A DNA stretch of 64,000 bases, taken from assembly GCA_035578905.1 (NCBI GenBank), contig JAQJVL010002202.1, positions 1-64,000 on the forward strand. Direction: 5' to 3'. The notes beneath the pieces are model-generated. The model was not told the origin of the DNA, made no database searches, and saw only the letters and a list, made by a program, of their open reading frames with translations. Made by a program: the position numbers and the translations under genes. Shown piece after piece: positions 50,001-56,211 of the stretch (within the stretch, counting starts at the first letter, position 1; each line of letters begins with the position of its first letter). Source of the DNA: Stictocephala bisonia (Eukaryota > Arthropoda > Insecta > Hemiptera > Membracidae).

Positions 50001-51865
50001 TAGATGAAGCTAGTGTTTAACGGTTTCAAAACTTGAACTTAACTATGTGAAAGAATAAAAAATGTTACTACTAAGACATATAACAATGTAACAGTAGTCT
50101 CATAAAATTAAAAAATATATTTATGTAAATTTGCTGCAAACACAATATTTATGTGTTCTACTTTTTACAGGAGGACTAAAGCATTCAGCTCTAATTAGGA
50201 GCTTGAGTACATCACATTATATTCCATTTCTACCCTTAGAACAATCTCATGTAATAAAATGTTTGGAAAAAGAAGTGGAGAAATTGGATCAATTAATGTC
50301 AGATGAACTTGTAGCGTAAGTACTGTTTCTTTTATAGTTAAGTATGTAGCCTATTTTTCAAATAATATTAATTTATTTATTCCCATTTTGTACTGTGGGA
50401 TAAGTAACTTATTACTTGCTTATTTTATGTATAACTAGCTGACAGCCCTTGCTTGCTTACCCTTCCCACCTGGTTCCCTCTAAACCATAACAACATAATA
50501 AAAGCTCAGCCTGCTACCTTTCTACTAGATGACAACATTTTTAAGTATAGAAAACCATGTTTGCAAAGTAGGGGTGTGCGAGTAGCAGTTTTATGATTCA
50601 AGTCGAATTGAATCGAGTTTTTAGACATAATTTTGAGTCAGAGTTTTTTTCGAGTCGAGTATTTAACCCTTAATTTTCAAAAATAAAAATAATGAAATGA
50701 AGTAAGCAATGCATTCTAATTTAGTTCGCTGAATAATTAATAAAGTTTGGAAAATTGTTTTAGAATCTATGAAATGATTGTACCAGTAATTAAATATAAA
50801 TATTCATAAAGATATATGTTAAATAAACTGTAAAATAATATGTGAAATATTCGTCATAACTTATAAAAAAGATGCCTAAAATAAATTCACAATAAAAACT
50901 TAAAATATTGAAACTAAACAAAAATTGCAATCTGGCACTAAAATCTGTTATTACCAATTTATGTTGCAAGCAAATTTCTACAAGTCTTTCTCCTCTTAGA
51001 TTCCTCCGCCCTAATCCATACTTCCCAACTACATTTCCTTCCTCTCCTTCAACTGTCCACATTCCTTGATCAATGCACTTGGATCATCATAGCATTTCTC
51101 CACGAATTCGTTATCCTCATTGGTTGTTGGCATATATAGCTGTATGATCACAGTATCTTTAGTGAGGAGTAGTTTAATCCTTACTAATATCAAACGTTTA
51201 TTATGTTGTACAAACCCTTAATTTTCCACTTTAAAGTAGCATATATAATTATTGAAGGCTGTACATAAGCCCTGCAATACAATTAATGAATTTCAAAAGT
51301 GATTGTTTTGAATTTTTATGTAGAAGATATTGTTATAATGATTTATGTCTTAGCTTTTTTTTTTTTTTTTTTTTGGATAAATGTCTGGTGTACCAGTTTT
51401 TATATGTACAAAACCTATTTTAAGTTTAATTGAGCTATCCTTTAGCATCTGTTGCGACTTTGTCGATAATTGTTCACAATTTAAATGGCGATAAAAGTTG
51501 GTTATTATTAGGGACAGATTTTAATTTTTGACATGTACCAATTGCATGTGTACCCTATGTTATTTAAGTACACACACTATGTTATTTAAGTACACACACT
51601 ATGTTATTCGTATTTTCTTTTTGCAACGTAGGCAGGAAGGGCTCTTAACAGATAGCTAAATTAGCTCAATTGTGCCCTTTTCTTTTTTATAATAATGTTC
51701 ACAACCAAATTAATGTTATTATTTTATTTCAGGCAAGTTTTACAAGAATTGAGGTTTATACCTGATGACAATCCAATGTTTGCAGATGGAGGTTGTAAAA
51801 TTGTTCCAGAAAAAGTCCAATTTTTTATAACAAGACAACAGCGAAGAAATAGTAGGAGGGGTTAG
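20178..51865 (+). CDS. Torsin-family AAA+ ATPase, six-exon gene (whole gene span)
   Basis: Torsins are ATPases of the ER lumen and nuclear-envelope space; in known family members activity needs membrane cofactors of the LAP1/LULL1 type. Six exons joined at GT-AG borders give 357 codons including the stop (356 aa, close to the usual 330-340). Visible in order: signal peptide about 1-22, hydrophobic segment 24-43, NIYGQ at 87-91, Walker A GDPGTGKS at 119-126, Walker B VFVFDE at 183-188, sensor-1 region LLSNVGG at 221-227, IPFLPLE in exon 5, and GCK at 333-335. Every junction keeps frame (phases 1, 0, 2, 1, 2). Many torsins have Asn at the end of Walker A (GKN); Ser here, with DKMPSG after Walker B, recalls the torsin-2 type (family knowledge from memory). 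The introns are about 15.0, 2.8, 2.5, 9.0 and 1.4 kb and full of transposons. Exact paralogue is uncertain. Confidence 0.94.
20735..20880 (-). repeat. Dispersed repeat piece, inverted relative to 22430-22600
   Basis: GGACTTTCTTGCCACC and TTTTTTACCGAAAAATTGAA parallel the 3400-3745 copy. With 22260-22640 it forms an inverted pair around the piggyBac MITE at 20890-21946. Confidence 0.45.
20890..21946 (+). mobile_element. 1.06-kb piggyBac-type MITE with 14-bp perfect TIRs
   Basis: TTAA lies at 20886-20889 and 21947-21950. The ends are CCCTCCAGGTGCTG and its exact reverse complement CAGCACCTGGAGGG. Inside the left end are two hairpin units: a perfect GACATCGCGC-A-GCGCGATGTC at 20903-20923 and a decayed copy at 20945-20965, units 42 bp apart (GGTGCTGAC at 20897 and 20939). 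It sits in torsin intron 1, same strand as the gene. Confidence 0.9.
21262..21354 (+). pseudogene. 30-codon remnant of a piggyBac transposase N-terminus
   Basis: The ORF begins MSELSRSSPIINVLDELNEQ and ends in an acidic DIESEVDSE before the stop. Acidic Ser/Asp/Glu-rich N-termini are usual in piggyBac transposases, as in the minus-strand protein at 48619. No other part of the enzyme remains. Confidence 0.5.
22260..22640 (+). repeat. Dispersed repeat, inverted copy of 3400-3745
   Basis: Shares AAAACATATCTTGTGAAAAT, GATGGCAAGAAACTGC and the GCCGCGAAAGTAGTTTT block with the reverse complement of 3400-3745. Confidence 0.6.
22641..23680. other. No recognisable gene
   Basis: Very AT-rich intron sequence with poly-A and poly-T runs. 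CTACTGCTATACTACC and similar short repeats near 22760-22800 are unassigned. Confidence 0.35.
23683..25735 (-). mobile_element. CR1-like LINE 5' half: SGNH-type ORF1 and endonuclease
   Basis: On the minus strand, 25230-25027 (67 codons) contains VLVAGANNVYQGEA, KLLIIRNIPHRYDLPKHHLV and a following N-rich segment, the pattern of SGNH/esterase-like domains in the first ORF of some CR1-group elements. It is preceded by a 135-codon piece (25723-25316) and followed by a Pro/Thr-rich piece (24922-24680). Next comes an endonuclease: FVCLSEHWLSNEEV and ASSYC near 24130-24050, then VVFGGNLNVLF at about 23785. RT is missing. Several frameshifts separate the pieces. Confidence 0.65.
25736..26878. repeat. 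AT-rich intron sequence with a dispersed-repeat piece
   Basis: 26390-26620 resembles 22430-22600 (CACAGAATAAAAGGCATCTC and TGGAAACTGCATAGTC) in the same orientation. The rest has no recognised feature. Confidence 0.4.
26879..28700 (-). mobile_element. CR1-like LINE 3' half with RT and a TTGAA-repeat tail
   Basis: The minus-strand RT frame 28214-27834 includes GIFMDLSKSFDSVNHSVL (motif A), YGAPQGSILGPLLF (motif B) and LYADDSNL (motif C). Downstream FYGATSKENLDQILKQQKKA (27508) and TKKPSYIGAKFIKSLP (27266) are the usual C-terminal segments. The element ends in GAATAAAGATAATTTGAATT followed by TGAAT repeats at 26879, a normal 3' tail. Upstream RT motifs are decayed to about 28700. Stops and frameshifts show it is dead. 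Confidence 0.85.
28990..30072 (-). mobile_element. Jockey-like LINE 3' part (minus strand)
   Basis: 30072-29758 encodes DGWPQSSVFAPILFNVYTAD (motif B, with QG changed to QS) and KFIYADDIALAYQ (motif C). Decayed C-terminal sequence follows to about 28990, including the segment of this element class near the LNRFRTGVGRC-type motif. It is a copy of the family also present at 31860-33290. Confidence 0.7.
30167..31660 (+). mobile_element. Jockey-like LINE 5' and middle part (plus strand)
   Basis: 30167-30535 is endonuclease: VVHFNAEGLSKANSECMSRV, VDILALQETHIED and GIATYVKHD. 30860-31265 carries linker and RT start (SSRKAWSLLTKLY; ISAIQAEKAASLDII). 31420-31650 has VEQAGFRPG and TSVAFIDLTAAYDTVW (motif A). 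Many stops. It is truncated before motif B. It stands head to head with the minus-strand piece at 28990-30072. Confidence 0.75.
31860..33290 (-). mobile_element. Jockey-like LINE 3' part, second minus-strand copy
   Basis: 32251-31922 encodes NLEKKPPLQLASQLL, then LPSKKWTMLSRFRTRVGRCK, matching the conserved C-terminal L.R..W..LNR.RTG.G.C motif of Jockey-group elements. 33089-32814 is a frameshifted RT part (LTSPLLFKEYSNNIS-type, near motif B). It parallels 28990-30072. Confidence 0.65.
33440..33900 (+). pseudogene. RTE-like RT scrap
   Basis: The + strand reads IIPIHKKRNRSGCK, then REYQYSFLPKRSTADKIC and FLIDFHQCNSIIKN, parallel to HQTGFRRGKSTTDQ and FVDFKKAYDSIN in the RTE at 12739. Several stops and frameshifts. 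Only the fingers and motif A survive. Confidence 0.65.
34146..34626 (+). mobile_element. Penelope-like GIY-YIG fragment inside 42-bp inverted repeats
   Basis: 34225-34495 encodes SGIYKIKCSTCPKYYIGQTG followed by RSFSKRFKEHIQ, FAEHLIQENHDIS and KNLDAIEKFYIY: a GIY-YIG nuclease core with the GIY and YIG parts, the Arg-containing RF.EH helix and the Glu in EKF. A frameshift leads into LLNDQIKFHSNIMFD. The flanks 34146-34187 and 34585-34626 are inverted repeats sharing ATGTAGATGGATAAGTTGTA. No RT is seen nearby. Confidence 0.8.
34760..35030. repeat. Two (TA)n tracts flanking a GAAGATGGCAT...GCCGAAACC unit
   Basis: (TA)n at about 34774-34812 and 34970-35026. Between them, on the minus strand, TGAAGATGGCATAAATGCCG is followed by AAACCGGTCGGTGATA, with a GGCAT/ATGCC hairpin. 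This layout often accompanies Penelope-like tails; here it is not contiguous with the GIY-YIG fragment. Confidence 0.6.
35031..35384. other. End of torsin intron 1
   Basis: No element recognised. Ends with the pyrimidine-rich acceptor TTATTTTATTTCAG. Confidence 0.5.
35385..35644 (+). CDS. Torsin exon 2: start of the AAA+ domain with Walker A
   Basis: The exon follows a pyrimidine-rich TTATTTTATTTCAG acceptor. Its first two bases complete Gly79, giving EGLRNDLHDNIYGQ across the junction, the expected torsin sequence before the AAA+ core. It holds the Walker A loop GDPGTGKS (119-126) and YVHFF and DFPLQHE, matching the YVH and HFP positions of torsins. It ends after Lys165 with donor AAG|GTAAAT in phase 0. 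The frame stays open past the donor to 35989, but that extension has no torsin similarity and runs into a minisatellite-like repeat, so it is intron. Confidence 0.95.
35795..35860 (-). repeat. GTATGGGTGGGCGGG minisatellite copy in intron 2
   Basis: Two imperfect units with CAATACCACTGTA(T/C)GTGTATGGGTG, the reverse complement of the 13990-14110 repeat. Confidence 0.7.
36155..36310. repeat. Nested hairpin element
   Basis: The outer stem CTAGAATCTACATTTTCCGG (from 36155) pairs exactly with its reverse complement ending at about 36310. Inside, GATGTGGCATCCTCAG (36178) pairs with CTGAGGATGCCACATC (about 36208-36223). GCGAAACGTCTGG follows the inner hairpin. It looks like a small structured mobile element; a hammerhead core is not present. 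Confidence 0.8.
36311..36790. other. No recognisable gene (intron 2)
   Basis: AT-rich intron sequence, nothing identified. Confidence 0.35.
36840..37269 (+). mobile_element. CR1-like LINE 3' end
   Basis: The + strand reads RILSLQKKAKRIMLNLDYDA, then GIMAVYSLYIYKTILHV and KKFKKWLKTFFVEAA, the C-terminal part of a CR1-like RT, followed by GAATAAAGAATATTTTGAATT and an ATTGAAT tail. It is a 5'-truncated insertion, same family type as 26879-28700. Confidence 0.75.
37270..38454. other. No recognisable gene (end of intron 2)
   Basis: AT-rich sequence, nothing identified before the exon 3 acceptor. Confidence 0.35.
38455..38603 (+). CDS. Torsin exon 3: Walker B
   Basis: The acceptor is TTGTTTTTAG and the donor CAG|GTAAAT. 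The 49 full codons (166-214) read from DQIAKIIKDKIYECHR through Walker B VFVFDEVDKMPSG to QGRNGDYDY. Asp187 and Glu188 are the magnesium- and water-activating pair expected in an AAA+ site. The exon leaves two bases of codon 215 (phase 2). It is flanked downstream by a piggyBac-type insertion in intron 3. Confidence 0.94.
38754..39725 (+). mobile_element. 0.97-kb piggyBac-type MITE in intron 3
   Basis: TTAA lies at 38750-38753 and 39726-39729. The ends share GGCCAAC in inverted orientation (TATGGCCAACGG left; GTGTTGGCCTTAA right), so the TIRs are weak. TTGGCC recurs three times at the right end with 33-bp spacing (39645, 39678, 39711), with ACACATT..AATGTGTGT hairpin potential. An acidic VDNSDSEDNIDQELF stretch near 39196-39240 recalls a piggyBac transposase N-terminus. 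Confidence 0.6.
39730..40838. other. Intron 3, with a minisatellite copy at 40350-40415
   Basis: GCGGGTGGGTCAATACTACA and GTGTATGGGTGGGCTGGTGG are reverse-complement relatives of 13990-14110. No gene is seen in the rest. Confidence 0.5.
40839..41005 (+). pseudogene. Truncated tandem copy of torsin exon 4 with its 3' splice site
   Basis: A 167-bp segment is repeated directly at 41006-41171 with only three visible differences: GTGTATT versus GTTATT before the acceptor, AATGTT versus AACGTT, and ATATGCAG versus ATATACAG. The copy has a good acceptor (CAG ending at 40893) and 112 bp of exon 4, but it stops before the donor. If its acceptor were used, translation would read into the repeated intron sequence and stop at TAG 41018-41020. 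It could be a real recent tandem duplication or an assembly error at a haplotype join. Confidence 0.9.
41060..41208 (+). CDS. Torsin exon 4: sensor 1
   Basis: The acceptor is ATTTTTCAG and the donor AAAG|GTAAAT. Residues 215-264 include RRAIFILLSNVGGRVLF, matching the AIFI/AMFIFLSN sensor-1 strand of torsins with Asn224. It continues through an acidic helical stretch to AYDAK and one base of Gly265. The first 112 bp are repeated almost exactly upstream at 40894-41005, but only this copy has a usable donor, so it is taken as the working exon. Confidence 0.93.
41540..42430 (+). mobile_element. CR1-like LINE fragment in intron 4
   Basis: The + strand includes YGVTLGSVLGPLLFLV (motif B), LYHYADDSSLKIISNTSEQM (motif C) and LFGATKEINLDSILKLKK, parallel to segments of the minus-strand LINE at 26879-28700. 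Frameshifts throughout. The 5' part of the RT is missing. Confidence 0.75.
42478..42772 (+). mobile_element. tRNA-derived SINE
   Basis: The A-box-like GTAGCGTAGTTGG (about 42482) and B-box GTTCGATCC (about 42528) are spaced as in a tRNA promoter. An unrelated body follows and the element ends in an (AATAAA/AAATAAAT)n tail to about 42772. GACGATCGGCGTCTTAC just before the tail is probably the LINE-like 3' end that lets a partner LINE copy it. Confidence 0.8.
42898..44436. mobile_element. Long-TIR element in intron 4
   Basis: The arms run about 42898-43440 and 43960-44436. Matching inverted pairs include CTCGAGTTTGAACC/GGTTCAAACTCGAA, TACTTATTC.., AATTCTAGAATTTGGACAGA-type sequence and ATTATCATGTGATATAAAA. 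The middle (43440-43960) has no transposase I can recognise. The right end abuts the 80-bp minisatellite. Confidence 0.75.
44447..45566. repeat. Minisatellite, 14 units of 80 bp
   Basis: Units begin AGTCGGTGATCCAGATGAAA and recur at exactly 80-bp steps (44447, 44527, 44607, 44687 ... 45487), 14 in all. They are nearly identical; the main variant is TTGTAGAG versus TTGTATAG at the junction, plus a few single changes in unit 3. Each unit contains a CTTCTATTCCTGTTATTACAG tract like a 3' splice site. The open minus-strand frame here is only a by-product of the repeat. Confidence 0.97.
45567..46571. other. Intron 4 sequence, AT hairpin, no recognisable gene
   Basis: A strong AT hairpin near 45677-45725 (ATTTATACATAAAAAATATA and its reverse complement). 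A 73-codon ORF at 46276-46497 (KVCIPPKQPTNTIIQ..) has no family I recognise and sits in intron 4; left as unassigned. Confidence 0.4.
46576..48898 (-). mobile_element. 2.32-kb piggyBac transposon with TTAA target duplication
   Basis: TTAA at 46572-46575 and 48899-48902. The TIRs CACGTTGAATGC and (inverted) CACGTTGACTGC differ at one of 12 positions. GAAGTAGTCCGC occurs twice near the right (transposase 5') end, 42 bp apart (48834 and 48876), and once near the left end at about 46739. It lies in torsin intron 4, antisense to the gene. The ends look complete; the transposase is frameshifted. Confidence 0.92.
47042..48619 (-). pseudogene. piggyBac transposase, interrupted by frameshifts
   Basis: Three minus-strand frames make one protein: 48619-47807 (270 aa, acidic Asp/Ser-rich N-terminus, then ADPTWQP, WFNLLVDIVF, LTREELLTFIGLLLHTG, and ELTIDEEMVLWRGRLVFRQY), 47873-47622 (LFMDNFYNSFALSSKL, holding the second catalytic Asp), and 47647-47042 (NAHMKGVDRLDQMMSY, the third Asp, then a Cys-rich C-terminal domain from CRVCTKDGH to CFDKFH). 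Where piggyBac has its first catalytic Asp, this copy reads KVYSLNEPEG; whether the alignment is exact there is uncertain. Two short overlaps mark frameshifts near 47807-47873 and 47622-47647. The Cys-rich tail binds DNA ends in known piggyBac enzymes. Confidence 0.93.
48903..49300. other. No recognisable gene (intron 4)
   Basis: AT-rich, nothing identified. GCCATGTGCGGCCTGTGTG near 49125 is a GC-richer patch. Confidence 0.35.
49320..49850 (+). mobile_element. CR1-like LINE 3' fragment
   Basis: The + strand reads YGIMLWGSGKKFNL near 49437, then KSIIRTICNINR and LQTL, parallel to the YGATS..QKKAIRII segment of the LINE at 26879. Ends near ATGAAATAAAGAAGC. Frames are broken. Confidence 0.6.
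49851..50170. other. End of torsin intron 4
   Basis: AT-rich, nothing identified before the CTTTTTACAG acceptor. Confidence 0.4.
50171..50315 (+). CDS. Torsin exon 5: C-terminal helical subdomain
   Basis: The acceptor is CTTTTTACAG. The first two bases complete Gly265, giving DAKGGLKHSALIRS across the junction. Residues 266-312 contain HYIPFLPLEQSHVIKCLEKE, matching the VPFLPL(E/Q)xxH segment of torsins. The donor is GTAGC|GTAAGT, leaving two bases of Ala313. It lies about 9 kb after exon 4; the intervening intron holds LINE pieces, a SINE, a long inverted repeat, a minisatellite and a piggyBac. Confidence 0.94.
50316..51732. other. Torsin intron 5
   Basis: AT-rich, with poly-T near 51358-51374 and a triplicated GTACACACACTATGTTATT near 51550-51610. 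No supported element or gene; the 90-codon minus ORF at 50790-51062 has no recognised domain. Confidence 0.4.
51733..51865 (+). CDS. Torsin exon 6: C-terminus with the Gly-Cys-Lys motif and stop
   Basis: The acceptor is TTATTTCAG. Residues 314-356 read QVLQELRFIPDDNPMFADGG, then CKIVPEKVQFF and an Arg-rich tail ending RRG; the stop is TAG 51863-51865. GCK (333-335) is the sensor-2-like motif conserved in torsins, where the Cys is thought to be redox sensitive. The tail after QFF is more basic than I would expect from human torsins. AATAAA motifs at 52202-52211 are possible polyadenylation signals but are in AT-rich DNA and prove little. Confidence 0.93.
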
Positions 51866-52450
51866 CTTTAATATAACAGTGATATGATATTGATTAGAGG
51901 CATATAGCTGTGCCCATGACCTTGTCATGATAGGTTATGGTGAGATGAGGAACGAGAGGTTTAATCAAAGCATTCCTAAAAACATTAACAGTACAGTGGA
52001 GTTGATTTGATTGATAGCGAATAACAGCTGATAGATGATTTAAATTCAGTCAAAAGAAAAATCATACAGTCCAGCAGGTTATTTTTGTAAACACAATTAT
52101 TGTAACAGTTTAAATGATAACGATTTAAAGAAATAACATTATCCCTCAAAAGTAATTATTAGCTAAAATAAAAATTCCCTCACATGGTTAGTACAACTAT
52201 AAATAAATAAAAGTCAGAAGCACGTCTATTCGCCTCTATATATAAAATTGTAAGAACATTACGGAATTGTTTACTTTGTATCTATATTAGTAATATACAT
52301 TTTTACCCAATTTTTTTTACCTAGTAATTACTTTTTATTACCCAATGTTACTTCTCTTTTATACCTAGTCAGTTCTGTATTCATTAATTGGTTGATAGTT
52401 AATAAATGTGTGATTTATTAAAAAAATCAATAAAAAACTATAGTAGAACT
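51866..52450. other. Torsin 3' flank
   Basis: Probably includes the 3' UTR. Candidate AATAAA signals at 52202-52211. Nothing else identified. Confidence 0.4.
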
Positions 52451-52451
52451 A

Positions 52452-53124
52452 AAGGGGGGTTTATGCGCAACGTCTTACTGTTCATCTAGTTAGCAAGGAC
52501 AAATCTTATCAGCTAAAACGTAGTGTTTAGGCAGCAAAAGGTACGTTTTGTCGAAATGGAATGAAAACGAAAGACGGATATGGAAACTGACAAGGTGAGC
52601 ATTGTTTTGTGAAAACTGCAACGATAAGATGGAGGGTGTGAACATTTTATTTTGTCTTGTTTGTCATAGGAATCACTATACAGTACTAACTTTCCTGTAC
52701 TGTTTAATTTGGTTGCTTAGATTTTCGATTTAAAAAAAACAAAGTTATTTAGTTTCCTTAATAAAAAAAAAGTATCTCGCAAATTTGTCATAAATTTGCC
52801 TACGACTATGTACTTGTTAATTTATTATCGATTTTATTGAACTACATAAGGGATTTCCTTGTTTCTGGCAAATCAAAAACAAGGATTACAGTGACTGTAA
52901 TAAAAAACACAAACGAGAGTCAAAATAGTTGAGAATAATAAAAGTGCTTGGTCCATTCTACCATAGTTATAATGTAAACATAAATGTTGACCGAACCACA
53001 TACTGTAACCGAATTTAGCTCAGCTAAAACGTAGAAAAAGACGTTGCTGTATGAACACAGAAAAAAACAGACGTCTTGACGTACCTTTAAAATCAATGAT
53101 AAGACATTGCGTGTAAACCCCCTT
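52452..53124. mobile_element. 0.67-kb MITE with AAGGGGGTTTA ends
   Basis: The left end AAGGGGGGTTTATGCGCAAC and the inverted right end AAGGGGGTTTACACGCAATG match at about 17 of 20 positions. AGCTAAAACGTAG is repeated inside both halves. No coding sequence is supported. The family is unknown; hAT- or P-like ends are possible. Confidence 0.7.
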
Positions 53125-53310
53125 AAAACAAACAGTTTTTATACTACTAAGCATATTATTGTATGAATATAAATTTAGGGATGGTTTGTTGAAAAAAAGT
53201 ACAATGAAAATAAATAAGTTAAACAAATTTTCAGTTGAGACAAGCAATAATTTTAATTTCAAAAGAATGATAGTAAAAAACTTATTAAAAATAACACAGT
53301 TATCTATTAA

Positions 53311-54379
53311 CCCTCGTACCGCGTTTCGACAAATAATTGTCGACTTGTGTTGATTCTGTACCGCGTTTCGACAAAAAATTGTCGACTTGACATCACTCGA
53401 TATTATCACTTGTTATAGTATACCTATTAGCGCTATGGACAAGATTCATATACCACTGGAAACGGGAAGAGTTACCGATTGTAGTGGTATGCCTGACTTG
53501 GTTCTAAGACGACGGGAACAATTGAAAATAATATGATGAATATTCGTTGTCCAATGGAAAGCGATTTTCAAACTGACGCTAGCCTTGGAAGTTTTGTTTA
53601 CTTGTCTTTCAATTGTATTTGTAAGTCTTATTATACGTAATTATGGTGTTATTATGATATAATTGTGTTTACATTACTTTTGGTATATACATACAACACA
53701 CACAAAATTATATTGAAGCCTTTTTATAAAAGAAAAAAAATTGTGAACATGAAAAATGTCACATTTGTGTGCGTACGCCGGATAAATTTCATCATCATCT
53801 GTGGACAACTAAGCTCACAGCCAGAGGATACCAAGGAAACCATTTTACAAGTATATTTTATTTATAGAACAAGTAATTCTATAAGTTTTAGTACTAGTTA
53901 GAAGTCTGTACTGATTATATAGAATTTTTAGCAAATTTTTGAAAATTATGTTACCACAGTAACAAATGTTTGTATATATTGTACTACACAGGGTTTTGTA
54001 AGTATAATTACTTTTATACTACAAATAACATATAAAACCTTTATATATCCTGAAACTAGATGAAATTTGTAATTTTTAGGCTATCTGGGAATTTTAAATT
54101 TAGCTATAATATATTATTTTCAAGGTGACCCCCCCCCCCCCTTTTTATGTTTACAAAAGTCATTGTCCGAGATATCATGAGTCATAAAAAATTTTTTTTA
54201 ACCCTAAAGATGTAATATTTTATTATTATTAGATAGCCTGCTTTATTAGGAGTGCAATAATACCACATACAAGTAGGATTATATATTCTTACTATTTTTT
54301 ATGATTTTTTGAAAAAATGTCTGCAAATGCGCTAAAAATGATGTGGCGGTACAGGAAAAAGTATGACCCGGTTCGAGGG
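53311..54379 (+). mobile_element. 1.07-kb piggyBac-type MITE
   Basis: TTAA at 53307-53310 on the left and TTAT at 54380-54383 on the right (one change). The ends CCCTCGTACCG and (inverted) CCCTCGAACCG match at 10 of 11. Two hairpin units TACCGCGTTTCGACAA..TTGTCGACTTG start 42 bp apart (53317 and 53359). The interior has no recognisable transposase. A poly-C tract lies at 54128. Confidence 0.8.
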
Positions 54380-54383
54380 TTAT

Positions 54384-56211
54384 TCAACAAAGACGGCAAA
54401 AAAATATTCACTATAGATTAATTTTTACAGAATGGTTAGACTCCCACCATATATTTGGTACATTAATTATACTGGACTTGCTGGATCTTAAGTAAAGAGA
54501 ATTATCACAGTCAAAATGCTTGTGGTGATTTGAATTTGATAATAAATATTTGAAAAGAATACATATTTACACTTCAGTGACGATTATAGGAAAGGTTTTG
54601 TGGAGCACATGTCAAAAAATGAAAAATATTGGGAAAAGATGAGAGGATACAATAAAACTTTGTGTTATGTATCGTTATTGGATGCTACGGAGTGTTAAAT
54701 TAGTAGAACATGTGTTGACTTTGTTAACTGCATTGGACATGGGAGCCGGTAAGTAAGGAGGCTTGAACTTGACTAACTTGCAGAAGGTACAATTTTTTGT
54801 GGTGTGATGGCTTGTGACCAATGGGTGAGTTTATTGCATCATACCATATGACGTCATATTGAACGATACAAAGTATTGATTTGGCCTTAGGGTGGTTCAG
54901 CTAACCAGTTTGTATTACAAATACTGGTCATATATAATTAATATATTACACTGGTCATAAACTTTGGAGGAAATGTCAGTGATGATGGATCCTCTATTTT
55001 TATTGATAGTAAATTTGTTTCCATTGACCCATAAAGTTGGTTTATCTTAGTCTAATTCATACAGGTCTGGAGAAATTTTGAAAGCTTTTATGTTTCCTTT
55101 GTAGAAATATCTTAATCCAAAATGTTTATATATTTTCTATTTTAATTATGTTTATTTTTAGTTAACATCAAAACATTATTCCATTAAAGAAAAGAACAAT
55201 ATCATTTGATCAAAATTCACTTTTTATCATGGTGAATAGAACAGGTGGTAGGTATCACGGGTAAAGTCTTATGGTGAAGTGACAGCTGGGTGGAACAACA
55301 AACAAATAGAAAATACTTGTTTTAATTCTCTTGTTGATTATTCCAGCTTATATACTTGTAACAATTCAAGCTGATTAGTAGTGCATAGCTTGCTTACTAT
55401 TTAGCTGAAAGCTTCAACGTGATTGGTAGATTTAGTTACCAGTTTTTAATAGAACAATCAAACCAAATGATTTCGCCCATGTGAACTCAGTCTACTGAGC
55501 AACATTGCCTTGATGCCTGCTATCTTCTTTTAACATTTATTAGTAGCATTATTACTATTTATCATTATCTGCTTAAACATGATTGGTTAAGTATATTATT
55601 TTAATATTTCCATATAAAAACAAAATAATTATGGATTAAGAAAATTAACATGAGAAACATACATAAATTTTATCAGAAAATTTATTAAAATACTTAGTAA
55701 TCAGTAATAATGTTTAATGTCTAATTATTAAAAATCATCACTGTCAAATTAAATGTAATACACATTTTGGATTAAAAATTTTAAGTGTTTACAGTTTCAT
55801 AAATGTTGCAACTGGCAAGTTCATTTTTAAACGCCTATCAGCAAAGTCATGAGTATTGTGACGCTCGATTGATAAATTTCGGTAGGAAGGTAACAGTCAT
55901 AAATTAGCTGATTCACAAATTTAAAAAAAATAATCATTGTTGGAAACAAAACATAGCTGCTAAATGATTACAACCTCTTCCTTAGCACCAAAAATCTTGA
56001 TATAGAAAAGTTTATCTTGCCAGCAATATTATTAACACAAGGAGCGGCTGGCTGTGGGAAGACAACATACATATTGAATCTTGAGACTAAAGGAGAATGA
56101 ATTAATGAAAATTCTTTATTTAAAGATACATAATTACTGCCAAGTGGCCCATGCTTACATTCAATTTCTTAATTTTAAATTATAGGTTAGGTTAAAGGGC
56201 ACTAGGCCAGG
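54384..56211. other. No recognisable gene
   Basis: AT-rich sequence. GGTTAAAGGGCACTAGGCC at 56190-56205 is a dispersed-repeat end (compare 63355-63380, inverted). GGTGGTAGGTATCACGGG near 55246 resembles the centre of the 14-19 kb palindrome. Confidence 0.4.

Noticed and set aside
50790..51062. 90-codon minus-strand ORF in intron 5
   Set aside because: The first part (VGKYGLGRRNLRGERLVEIC) hints at a LINE endonuclease scrap, but the rest is AT-rich hydrophobic noise; too short to call.
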